Shown in pieces: positions 41,873-50,027 of a stretch of DNA of 64,000 nucleotides. Both the position numbers and the translations under genes were made by a program. The DNA comes from Gammaproteobacteria bacterium (GTDB lineage: Bacteria; Pseudomonadota; Gammaproteobacteria; Eutrophobiales; Eutrophobiaceae): NCBI GenBank assembly GCA_947480335.1, contig CANKCB010000002.1, positions 205,861 through 269,860 of the forward strand, read 5' to 3'. The notes beneath the pieces are model-generated. The model saw only the letters and a program-made list of their open reading frames with translations. It was not told the DNA's origin and did no database searches. Position 1 is the first letter of the stretch. Every line of letters begins with the position of its first letter.

Positions 41873-43789
41873 TTAATAAACAGGTATTTTTGGTGCCCCA
41901 TCTTTCCAACGCCATAATGTAGTCGGTGTTTTCTGCTTAATTTCCCAATCAGCAGTCTCAGGGTTGAAATAAAGCTTATTGTCTCTAAGAGCAGTATCTT
42001 CGTAGACTATTTCCCCACCTACCATGGTCATGATTGGCCGTAATTTATTAAGTTTTTCAATCTCTGTATCCATGTAATTCCCATTCAGGATGATTAAATC
42101 TGCCCATTTGCCCGGTTCAATCGATCCAATCTTGTCATCTTTCCATACAGCGTATGCACCCCAACGAGACATCATCAATAAAAGTGTTAACCGATCGGGG
42201 ACTGCTTCCTCAGGCACACCAAACGCTTTGCCATCAATTTTACGTGTTAGCCATTTGACACCATCTTCAAAGGGTGAGTATCTGACTTCTGTCTGACTCC
42301 CGAATTCACTTACCAGGGCGCGTGCTCCGGCTTTAAGCATGCTGGCAACGGGGGCATTGAAAGTCAGGTATTCTTCTCCATAGGCTTCTTCTATGACCTG
42401 ACTTGGTACACGGCTAGCATCGCAGGAAAAGGCCATATTTAATTTAGCGGCCATTTTAATTTGTTCCTGTGTAACTGAATGACAATGATCGACTTGCAGT
42501 CGCAAACTACGAAGTTTTTCCAATGGGATACCTGCATTTAATACCGTATCAAACCATGCTTTTAATGCACCATCTCCTGCCACATGCCAACCAGGTATAC
42601 TGGTTTGTCTTCCTGACTTTACAAGTTCGGTGAGAACTTTGAGATGTTCCAAACGACGAAAATTAGCTGGGCTAGATTCCATTGTAGGGCAACGTTCACG
42701 TGCTTTTAATTCTGGCGTTTTGGCGGGCAAAGAAGTGCACCAACCTACACCGCCATTGTCTAAGGCCCCGGCACTACTGCCATTACTCCACATATATTCA
42801 GAACCATACCCAAGAAGATCGCCAATGCGCCAGTATGTCTCGACTATCCGCGGATTGAATGGTTGCATCCAACGATGCCCCCAAGAAAAACGGATAGGTA
42901 GCAGGTTATTACGCTCGAGATGTACAGAAGCATTAAATCCACCTTCACATTGAATATGCGTACTATGGGTAGTTACACCAGTTTGGGCATTAACCTGTAG
43001 TACTTCAAGATAAGCCTTGATGTAGTCATTCATTTTGCCTGCGTCGGGAATAACAATATCCAGACGTGCACAACGCGTTCCGTCAGTTTGGTCACCTGAA
43101 AAACCTTTCGCCCCATCAATCCAGAAATCATCCGGTATAGGATTACGATATCTGGCCTCTATGGATTCTATTCCACGAGAGCTGTAAACGGATCCACCTC
43201 TGGTAAATACCACTACAGGGTGTTTTGGTGCCACTTCATCAAGCATCTGACGGGTAATCTCTATACCGAGCATGGGAACTACAACTTGTGCCGGACCTGC
43301 CTCCAGTTGTATCCACTGGCCCTCAGGTATTTGTCCCGCCCTGGCTTTAACAGCTTGCTTCATCAGGCTGATCATTGCTTCCCGTGATTTTGCCGTCAAT
43401 TCAATTTGTTGCAGTTCAGGTATTGCCTTTAATACCCAGGGAAATGCAGATAGTGTCGTGTCATAAATATGATTATGGGTATCAATCAGTCCTGGGAGCA
43501 CTGTATTTCCCTTGGCATCAATTGACTCTGTCCATTTGGCGACATATTTCTGTATATCTGCATTACTGCCAACTGCAATAATATCTTTACCCTGTATAGC
43601 TATTGCCTCGTGGATACTGATTTTTTTGATGTCATCAGAATTAGCAGTAATTACCTGGCCATTTATTATTACAGTTGTTGCATAAGGTGATGGGTCTGCA
43701 ATAACGGTAGTAACCCCCGTTAATCCGCAAGAAAGCATAACTAGCACCTGGTAGGTAAAAATTATATTTTGTTTAACAATGCTTCCCAT
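41873..43789 (-). CDS. Exported amidohydrolase (YtcJ/NfdA-like), paralog A
   Basis: Metal-dependent hydrolase of the amidohydrolase-3 class, 638 residues, with an N-terminal signal peptide, so it is expected in the periplasm or outside. It has the metal-binding HxH in GLIDTHNHIYD, a histidine in PGWHVAGDGAL and another in VDHCHSVT, and the C-terminal composite-sheet segment GSIEPGKWADLIILNG. The position that normally carries the metal-ligand Asp (SD) reads SEFG. Six cysteines are shared with the two paralogs at 50028-51941 and 61820-63784, suggesting disulfides. The substrate is unknown; relatives cleave N-formyl or other amide bonds. Confidence 0.85.
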   Translation of the reverse strand: MGSIVKQNIIFTYQVLVMLSCGLTGVTTVIADPSPYATTVIINGQVITANSDDIKKISIHEAIAIQGKDIIAVGSNADIQKYVAKWTESIDAKGNTVLPGLIDTHNHIYDTTLSAFPWVLKAIPELQQIELTAKSREAMISLMKQAVKARAGQIPEGQWIQLEAGPAQVVVPMLGIEITRQMLDEVAPKHPVVVFTRGGSVYSSRGIESIEARYRNPIPDDFWIDGAKGFSGDQTDGTRCARLDIVIPDAGKMNDYIKAYLEVLQVNAQTGVTTHSTHIQCEGGFNASVHLERNNLLPIRFSWGHRWMQPFNPRIVETYWRIGDLLGYGSEYMWSNGSSAGALDNGGVGWCTSLPAKTPELKARERCPTMESSPANFRRLEHLKVLTELVKSGRQTSIPGWHVAGDGALKAWFDTVLNAGIPLEKLRSLRLQVDHCHSVTQEQIKMAAKLNMAFSCDASRVPSQVIEEAYGEEYLTFNAPVASMLKAGARALVSEFGSQTEVRYSPFEDGVKWLTRKIDGKAFGVPEEAVPDRLTLLLMMSRWGAYAVWKDDKIGSIEPGKWADLIILNGNYMDTEIEKLNKLRPIMTMVGGEIVYEDTALRDNKLYFNPETADWEIKQKTPTTLWRWKDGAPKIPVY

Positions 43790-44127
43790 GTTACGAACCC
43801 CCGATTCATTGACAAACTATTTTAGGTGATTATTAATGCGATTGATTAGACTTGACATAAATTCCAAAGATTACTTACATCATAATGGTTACACAGATGG
43901 TCTAACTCATCAACATGTTGTACATAATGAAGTATAAGCCGAATATTGTTTTTCTGCAGACAAGTTAGGTATTTTTTGCAAGAACACAGTTAGTCTTAGA
44001 AATTAATAATTTGCAATTAGCCAATTAGTAAATCAGACTGAGTAATAATTCAATGCATTGGGGTCGGCGATTTGTCTGGATTTATAATGCAACAACAGCA
44101 TTAGACATTGGAAGGTACTATATCACT
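43790..44127. promoter_or_regulatory. AT-rich divergent intergenic region with a candidate promoter
   Basis: About 338 bases between paralog A and the small anchored protein. A perfect TATAAT lies at 44083-44088, with TTGGGG at 44058-44063 as a poor -35 (19-base spacing), about 40 bases before the ATG at 44128. The rest is AT-rich with no ORF beyond an N-terminal in-frame extension starting at 44053 that I judge untranslated. The promoter call is tentative. Confidence 0.3.
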
Positions 44128-44529
44128 ATGGTTCAAAGACATTTTTTAGTAAGTGTTCTGGTATGTCTTTATATATTTTTGCCTGTGCATGTCAGCGCGT
44201 CAGACGAAAACATGGATACATCAGTCTATTTGACATTTGATCCCGCAACCGGGCAGTTTGTTTCTGCAACAAAAAATATTTCAAAATCGAAACAGTTTGT
44301 TGATACAGGTATTCAGCCAGATCATCAGGCGACAAATCAGTCACCTGCAGAAATAAGCAGTACGATTGATGAAGCGAACCCAGTCGTATTAAACACAACG
44401 GCCACTACAGGTTTAATTGCAGGTCAAAGCACAAACCAGTTCCCGAATACGTCTATATTTATCTACGGTCTACTTGCACTGACAGGGTTTGGTATTGTTG
44501 GCTTGTTGATCAGAAAGAGGAATTCATAA
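44128..44529 (+). CDS. Small exported protein with C-terminal membrane anchor
   Basis: With the ATG at 44128 the 133-residue product begins with a clean signal peptide (MVQRHFLVSVLVCLYIFLP, cleavage near VSA-SD). A low-complexity Thr/Ser/Asn/Gln-rich middle part follows. It ends in FPNTSIF, a hydrophobic helix GLLALTGFGIVGLLI and RKRNS. That tripartite tail resembles C-terminal sorting signals, but it is not a clear PEP-CTERM, GlyGly-CTERM or LPxTG match. An in-frame ATG at 44053 would put 25 residues before the signal peptide. It lies between paralog A and the substrate-binding protein. Function unknown. Confidence 0.65.
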   Translation: MVQRHFLVSVLVCLYIFLPVHVSASDENMDTSVYLTFDPATGQFVSATKNISKSKQFVDTGIQPDHQATNQSPAEISSTIDEANPVVLNTTATTGLIAGQSTNQFPNTSIFIYGLLALTGFGIVGLLIRKRNS

Positions 44530-44587
44530 ACTACAAAATATTTGTTTTAGTAAAATTCTGTTCAATTAGCCGTTATCCGCAAGTAAT

Positions 44588-45661
44588 TTATTGTTTATAT
44601 AGGCTGTCTATGTATCCACTGTCATCCAATTCCTTTACCAGACTATTGTCGTAGAAATACTCGACTTTATATTTTCTCATTTCATGACTGTCGTAGATGG
44701 CCATCATTTTTTTCAGCCCTTCAACAGGCGCATACGGTTTGCGCGGGATTAAATCCACCTTGGCGTAAAAATATTCCAGTAGTGCAGGGTCGGTGAGTTG
44801 ATACCATTTGGCAAGAGTCTTATAGGCTGCTGCCTTGTCTTTTTTAAGTAAAGCGATAGCTTCAACTGTGCTCTTTATAAAACGACGTGCTGCATCAGGA
44901 TTGTTCTTGAACCAAACTCGGTCAACAGCAAATCCAGAGCCTGCTACTGGGAGGTTATACTCAGCCATATCGACAATCACTTTGAAACCAGCACCAACAG
45001 CCATGGTTTCATGAAGCTCATCTGCAACAAATGCATCGACATAGCCCTTTTGCAAAGCCTCAACGGCAAGCGCATCGCCCATTAAGGATACGTCAGAATC
45101 CGGATCCCATCCCATTTGCTGTGCAAACATGATTGCTTCAACATGACTGACAGATCCTACGCCGGAATAACCGATTCTTTTCCCTTTTAATTGTTCGCGG
45201 GTGTTTATATTTTTGCTGGCCACGATACGCCAACGACTGGTGAGGTGAGTAGAGCCAATAATCAGCGGATCCCATGCACCAGCCTCGGTTGTCAGACTGA
45301 CTATGGTCGGAGATGAGCCACAGATGCATATTGGAGTCTCGTCACTATTTTTCAGGACAAATTCATCTGGCACTTCAATCCCACTTCTCCGAATTGTGTT
45401 GACTGATCCTTGCGTAAACATTGGTAGAACATCAATTCCGTTTCTCTTGTAAATACCAGTGTCATACGCAAGTATAAATGGCAGTTTGTTCAATGAGACA
45501 TCGCCGAGCCTGAGTTTGATTTGAACAGGTTGTTGAGCAGACACGACTTTGGGGAACGTGGAATATAAAAGAATCAACAAAAAAAACTTAATGCAATAAG
45601 TGAAGTACGGGCGACTCAATAAACCAGCTGAAACATCAGACATGTTTTGCGCGCGAATCAT
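44588..45661 (-). CDS. Periplasmic substrate-binding protein (NMT1/SsuA-like)
   Basis: The 357-residue protein has an N-terminal signal peptide ending near VVSAQQ. The mature core is of the NMT1/TauA/SsuA type: IKLRLGDVSLNKLPFILAYDTGIYKRNGIDVLP, LKGKRIGYSGVGSVSHV and EALQKGYVDAFVADE. Such proteins bind taurine, sulfonates, thiamine precursors or similar small ligands for ABC import. No ABC permease or ATPase is in this window, so it is an orphan here. GGAG lies 6 bases before the ATG. It is divergent from the TonB receptor across an AT-rich region. Confidence 0.82.
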   Translation of the reverse strand: MIRAQNMSDVSAGLLSRPYFTYCIKFFLLILLYSTFPKVVSAQQPVQIKLRLGDVSLNKLPFILAYDTGIYKRNGIDVLPMFTQGSVNTIRRSGIEVPDEFVLKNSDETPICICGSSPTIVSLTTEAGAWDPLIIGSTHLTSRWRIVASKNINTREQLKGKRIGYSGVGSVSHVEAIMFAQQMGWDPDSDVSLMGDALAVEALQKGYVDAFVADELHETMAVGAGFKVIVDMAEYNLPVAGSGFAVDRVWFKNNPDAARRFIKSTVEAIALLKKDKAAAYKTLAKWYQLTDPALLEYFYAKVDLIPRKPYAPVEGLKKMMAIYDSHEMRKYKVEYFYDNSLVKELDDSGYIDSLYKQ

Positions 45662-45855
45662 GGCAAACTCCAGAAAAAAATTATTTTAATCAAATAGTTA
45701 TAGAGAGTATAAGACAAAAATTTAATTTTTAATAATAATAATACTAATACTAATAATAGTAAGTAAATATTTGTCATATTTTAGTAATAATATGTTACAT
45801 TTGTAATCAATTATTTTTTAACTCGATTAAACTTTTAAATTAAAGAGGATGTCAG
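45662..45855. promoter_or_regulatory. Very AT-rich divergent regulatory region
   Basis: This region between the substrate-binding protein and the TonB receptor includes an almost pure A/T tract around 45711-45765 with repeated AATA and CTAATA units. It must contain both divergent promoters. TTGTCA at 45771-45776 is a plausible -35 facing the receptor, but no good -10 follows at 16-18 bases. Such tracts are typical of H-NS-type silenced or bent promoter DNA; that reading is inference. Confidence 0.4.
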
Positions 45856-48450
45856 GTGACCATGAGTAACAGATTTTTATCAATAAAAATTATCGGCGCA
45901 GTAATTTCTGTGGTTTTATCCAGCCCGTCATTTATTAGTGCACAGGCCTTGGAGGAAGTAGTTGTTACTGCCCAGCGCAGGGTGCAATCTCTACAGGATG
46001 TGCCTATATCAATCCAGACTGTAAGTGGCGATGAAATGATCCGCCAGGGGTTCAGGACCTTAACTGATATGTCTGTTTTTTCTCCTGGTCTGGTAATTAA
46101 AAACGAGGAAGAAGAGCAGGGGCTTATCCTTCGTGGCGCAGGAACACAGGGCAAGAATTTTGCGCTTGAAGCAGGTGTGCCGGCATTTGTAGACGGATTG
46201 CATTTTGGCCGTGCATCATCCCTGAAAAGTGCATTTCTGGATGTAGAACAGGTTGAAGTCTTACGTGGCCCGCAACCGGTATTTTTTGGTCAGAATGCTT
46301 CAGCTGGCGCTATCAATATACGTACAAAGAGGCCTGGTAAAGAGTGGGATGGGAAAGCAGTTGCTGAATATGGCAATTATGGTCGTCAATCTATAGAAGT
46401 GGCTTCAGGCGGGCCAATATCAGATTCTTTTGGAATTCGTGTGGCAGGTAAATACGATAAATTAGAAGGGTGGATGACGGACTGGTTGACTGGAGATAAA
46501 TTCCCTCAGCAAGAATTCAAAATGGTTCGTGGCACTATACAGTGGAAGCCAACGGAACAATTTGAAGCTACTGTTAAAGGTGAGTACACCGAGCAGAATT
46601 TTGGTCCTCGCTCCGAAGCATTGGTTCGTGATAAATGGAATACAAACTTTAACTTAGCTGATTCTGCTTCAGCATTCGTTACTGGAATTCCTAGCGTTAA
46701 CGCACCTTCATTAAGAAATGCCCCGGTTGGGGATGTTGGTAAACTTGGAATTCGCCGTGGTCCTCTGTTCCTTTCTTCAGCAGGAACGGGATATACCCAG
46801 GCTAATACTAGCAATACCGGTGAATTATTTGACCTAGCTAAATGTACGCCTGGGATGTTTAATCTTAATAATGAAGGTGTTGCAGAAGCTCCTGACGCAT
46901 TCCTAAACTGTGACTTCTCAGAGCAGTCGCTGGCCACACCATGGCATGGATTGCTAGATATGAACTATGCTTTCGACAATGGTATAGAGTTGCAGTCGCT
47001 CACTGGATTTAGTCATCAGATCTTTTTCAGCAACAGGGGATCAGGTAGCGTCTATATTTCAAATCCACGGTTACGCGAAGAAGATTTCAATCAATGGAGC
47101 ACTGAATTGCGACTGACATCGCCCACTGGTGAAACCATTGAATGGATGACTGGCCTCTATTATCAGAATAACGAACTTGAAGTGGCCGTTGATACCTGGC
47201 GCGCCAATAATGCTGATGCTATCAGGGCAAACCGTTCTTCTGAGTTATCCGAATGGATGAGCGCTTTTGCTACGGTCACCTATAACTTTGCTGATGATAA
47301 AACTTCGTTGGATATAGGCGCACGTTATACTGATATCAACAAATTTGGAGAAGGTCAGAATATGGTGGCAGAGTGGATAGTGTTAGCTCCGGCTGGGCAG
47401 ACATTGTTTACCCCAGGCACACAAGTGCGTTTGCCATATGGCACCGGAGTAGCAAAGGCGACATTTTTAGGCGCAACAACTGCTGCGCGAGCTTTGTGGG
47501 CAAACGCTCAGATCGTTGGGCGCGGACCTTATGGCAGCTTCTCCCCGGGTGCTGTAGTAAACCCCACTCGTACGGCTGATATAGAGAATACATTTGAAGA
47601 TACATCGTTCGACCCTCAGATTGTCCTTCGCTATAGGCCGTCAGAAGATCTCTCTCTGTATGCAAAATATGCTACGGCATACAAAGGTGGTGGTTTTGAT
47701 ATGTCGGTATCAGAAGTTACTTCGATAGCTAAAAATTTCGTATTTGGTTCAGAGCAGGTTGAAACCTACGAAGTAGGCGCGCGTGGGACATATTTTGATG
47801 GGCGTGCATCACTCGAAGCAACATTATTTAATACCAATTTTAGTGGTTTACAGGTTGAATTTCTTGATCGTAGTTCAGGAAGCGCAATTAATGTTACTCA
47901 GAATGTTGCTGACCAGCGTTCAAGAGGTCTTGAGTTGACAGGTCGTTACCAGGCTACAGACAAGTTAATGTTGAGTTCATCTGTGGCTTTACTTGATGCA
48001 GAAATCAGATCGTTTCCGGCCTCACTTTGTACAGAAACGGAAACCCTGCTCGGTAAATGTATAAACGGTACTATTGACCGGTCTGGCACTGAACCAAGAA
48101 ATGCTCCGACTTGGCAGGGCTTTGCGAAGGTAGATTATGACGTTTATAAAAACGAAACCTATGATATCAATTTTGATACCACGTTCAGTTTCTCAGATGG
48201 TTTCATAACGGATCGTGCATGGGCTACAGTCTCAAAGATGGATCGCGGATATGATTTGAATACTAGTCTATCAGTTGATATTTTGGAGAAGTGGAACGTA
48301 ACATTCTGGGGTAGAAATCTCCTTGAATCGTTTAGAGAAACCTATCATCCTGAGAATGATGATATAGGTACTACTGGTATTCAGCTTATACAGTTACCTA
48401 TAAATGGATTTGCTACATATGGCATGCAGATTGGGTATGAATTCTTTTAA
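45856..48450 (+). CDS. TonB-dependent outer-membrane receptor
   Basis: Energy-coupled outer-membrane importer of 864 residues. The signal peptide ends near ISAQA, followed by the TonB-box region EEVVVTAQRR, the plug (SLQDVPISIQTVSGDEM, then VEVLRGPQPVFFGQNASAGA) and the C-terminal barrel, ending in an aromatic residue (GYEFF). The plug sequence is the type abundant in marine and sphingomonad-like receptors, whose ligands are often unknown. GTG at 45856 (after GAGGA) and ATG at 45862 are both possible starts. No siderophore genes are nearby; the neighbours are exported hydrolases. Confidence 0.92.
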   Translation: MTMSNRFLSIKIIGAVISVVLSSPSFISAQALEEVVVTAQRRVQSLQDVPISIQTVSGDEMIRQGFRTLTDMSVFSPGLVIKNEEEEQGLILRGAGTQGKNFALEAGVPAFVDGLHFGRASSLKSAFLDVEQVEVLRGPQPVFFGQNASAGAINIRTKRPGKEWDGKAVAEYGNYGRQSIEVASGGPISDSFGIRVAGKYDKLEGWMTDWLTGDKFPQQEFKMVRGTIQWKPTEQFEATVKGEYTEQNFGPRSEALVRDKWNTNFNLADSASAFVTGIPSVNAPSLRNAPVGDVGKLGIRRGPLFLSSAGTGYTQANTSNTGELFDLAKCTPGMFNLNNEGVAEAPDAFLNCDFSEQSLATPWHGLLDMNYAFDNGIELQSLTGFSHQIFFSNRGSGSVYISNPRLREEDFNQWSTELRLTSPTGETIEWMTGLYYQNNELEVAVDTWRANNADAIRANRSSELSEWMSAFATVTYNFADDKTSLDIGARYTDINKFGEGQNMVAEWIVLAPAGQTLFTPGTQVRLPYGTGVAKATFLGATTAARALWANAQIVGRGPYGSFSPGAVVNPTRTADIENTFEDTSFDPQIVLRYRPSEDLSLYAKYATAYKGGGFDMSVSEVTSIAKNFVFGSEQVETYEVGARGTYFDGRASLEATLFNTNFSGLQVEFLDRSSGSAINVTQNVADQRSRGLELTGRYQATDKLMLSSSVALLDAEIRSFPASLCTETETLLGKCINGTIDRSGTEPRNAPTWQGFAKVDYDVYKNETYDINFDTTFSFSDGFITDRAWATVSKMDRGYDLNTSLSVDILEKWNVTFWGRNLLESFRETYHPENDDIGTTGIQLIQLPINGFATYGMQIGYEFF

Positions 48451-48472
48451 TTAGTCCCCTGCACAAAATATC

Positions 48473-48504
48473 GGGGAACATGCTTGCGAGCATGTTCCCC
48501 TTTT
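48473..48504 (+). terminator. Intrinsic terminator after the TonB receptor gene
   Basis: A perfect 12-bp stem, 48473-48484 with 48489-48500, starting GGGGAACATGC, with loop TGCG and then TTTT at 48501-48504. It lies 23 bases after the receptor stop, so the following hydrolase gene probably has its own promoter or depends on readthrough. Confidence 0.85.
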
Positions 48505-48537
48505 ATCACGATTCGTGCCAGATAATGGAGGGTTATC

Positions 48538-49977
48538 ATGATGCGTAATCCCGACAAGTCTGTTGTACGGACAATATCCATTCTGGTTATTTTGTTTTAT
48601 ACGAGTATTACCTTCCCTGCAGAAAAATTTTCTTCCCCACCTGAAGTAGTAAGTGGTGCTGAGTGGACGTTTGTAAACAAATCGGAGATTATAAAAATCT
48701 CGAAAACTTTATTAGCCAAGCCTGATTTACCGGTTAAATCAAAGGAGGTTATACACCGTATCAAGGCTTTGGGGATGGACTGGGACATTGCAGCCAGTAT
48801 CTATGAGCCAGAGGATGTAACAAAGATACCGGTTGGGCTGGATGGCAAAAAAATCGGGTTGTTTATACTGCACGGTGGAGGTGGTGACCACAGGGATAAA
48901 AACGCATTTGCCCATATGTTGGCGTCTAAGTTCGGCTATAGGGTAGTAAATATGTCATATCCAGGCAGGCTCAATTTTAATGCGGAAAACCGGGACTGGC
49001 CTGGTGATACTATCAATCCTGATGGCTCAGTAAGAACTCCTATCTACCTTCAGGGGGAAAATATTACACCTGACCAGTATGATGTTATAGAGGATAAGGA
49101 AGATTCACGCCGACGTAGATGGGGTACCTTAATACTCGCATGTGCCAAGAAAGGGACTGTATTTTATGATCGAATGGCTAGTTGGCCTGTAGCTCACGAA
49201 GAAGGTGTGCAGGAATTGATTCGACGCTATCTACCAGCAAATGAATTCTCGGTATATATCCATGGTCATTCTACAGGTGGGCCGATGAGTATGATGGTTA
49301 GTCAGCATGTACCAAATATTGTAGGTATTATCGGAATGGAAAGTTCACCATTTGGTGCAATGTATGGAAAAATGACCAGAGAAATACAGGGGATTGCTGA
49401 ACCGTGGGGAATGGATTTTAATTGTTTGAGGGTGCGTAGTTGGAGAGATACAGCTCGTTACTATGGTTATGAGCTTATTCAAGATGAAGGGGTAGATGCG
49501 CTAGCAAGATTAGCAATGGTCATGGAAGAAGTTTTTGAAGCATCGAGAAAGGGCCTTACATCAGCACTGTTCAAGGCAGAAAATATTCTTCATTTTGATA
49601 ATCCGGAGCAAATGGAAGCTGCTGCCAGGGCCAGTGCTGAACGGTTGGGAATGAATAGTGAAGATACAGAAACACTTGTTAATCGTTATCTGGGATATCT
49701 TAGAGGTGTTTCCGGACCAGGCACCAGACCAGTACCTCCCATGATATTAATCATTTCAAAAAACAGCCGGGATCATGATTCAAAAATTTATCGTGAGATA
49801 TATTTGCCTGTTTATGCCTCTATGAAACCCGCGCCTAAAATAAAACTGTATGAGTTTGAGGCTGGTAAACATGGCTACAGTGCGAAGGAGGAAGGGTTGC
49901 CATTGGGAATTGCGCCTGCAGGTATTCAGCTCTGGTATGATGCAATTATGGAAGGTTATTATTTGCCTCAAAATTAA
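48538..49977 (+). CDS. Exported alpha/beta hydrolase
   Basis: The 479-residue protein has an N-terminal hydrophobic export segment (about residues 11-27, SILVILFYTSITFP). The alpha/beta-hydrolase features are the oxyanion-hole segment H112-G-G-G-G-D, the nucleophile elbow HGHSTGG with Ser245, and a plausible catalytic His445 in AGKHGYS. It should be a serine esterase, amidase or similar; the substrate is not identifiable. GGAGGG is 7 bases upstream. The stop is 50 bases before amidohydrolase paralog B on the same strand, which suggests joint expression and related substrates. Confidence 0.82.
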   Translation: MMRNPDKSVVRTISILVILFYTSITFPAEKFSSPPEVVSGAEWTFVNKSEIIKISKTLLAKPDLPVKSKEVIHRIKALGMDWDIAASIYEPEDVTKIPVGLDGKKIGLFILHGGGGDHRDKNAFAHMLASKFGYRVVNMSYPGRLNFNAENRDWPGDTINPDGSVRTPIYLQGENITPDQYDVIEDKEDSRRRRWGTLILACAKKGTVFYDRMASWPVAHEEGVQELIRRYLPANEFSVYIHGHSTGGPMSMMVSQHVPNIVGIIGMESSPFGAMYGKMTREIQGIAEPWGMDFNCLRVRSWRDTARYYGYELIQDEGVDALARLAMVMEEVFEASRKGLTSALFKAENILHFDNPEQMEAAARASAERLGMNSEDTETLVNRYLGYLRGVSGPGTRPVPPMILIISKNSRDHDSKIYREIYLPVYASMKPAPKIKLYEFEAGKHGYSAKEEGLPLGIAPAGIQLWYDAIMEGYYLPQN

Positions 49978-50027
49978 CTTCATGTAAAAAATTAACGTAA
50001 TATTATCTTACAATGTGGAGAAACAAA

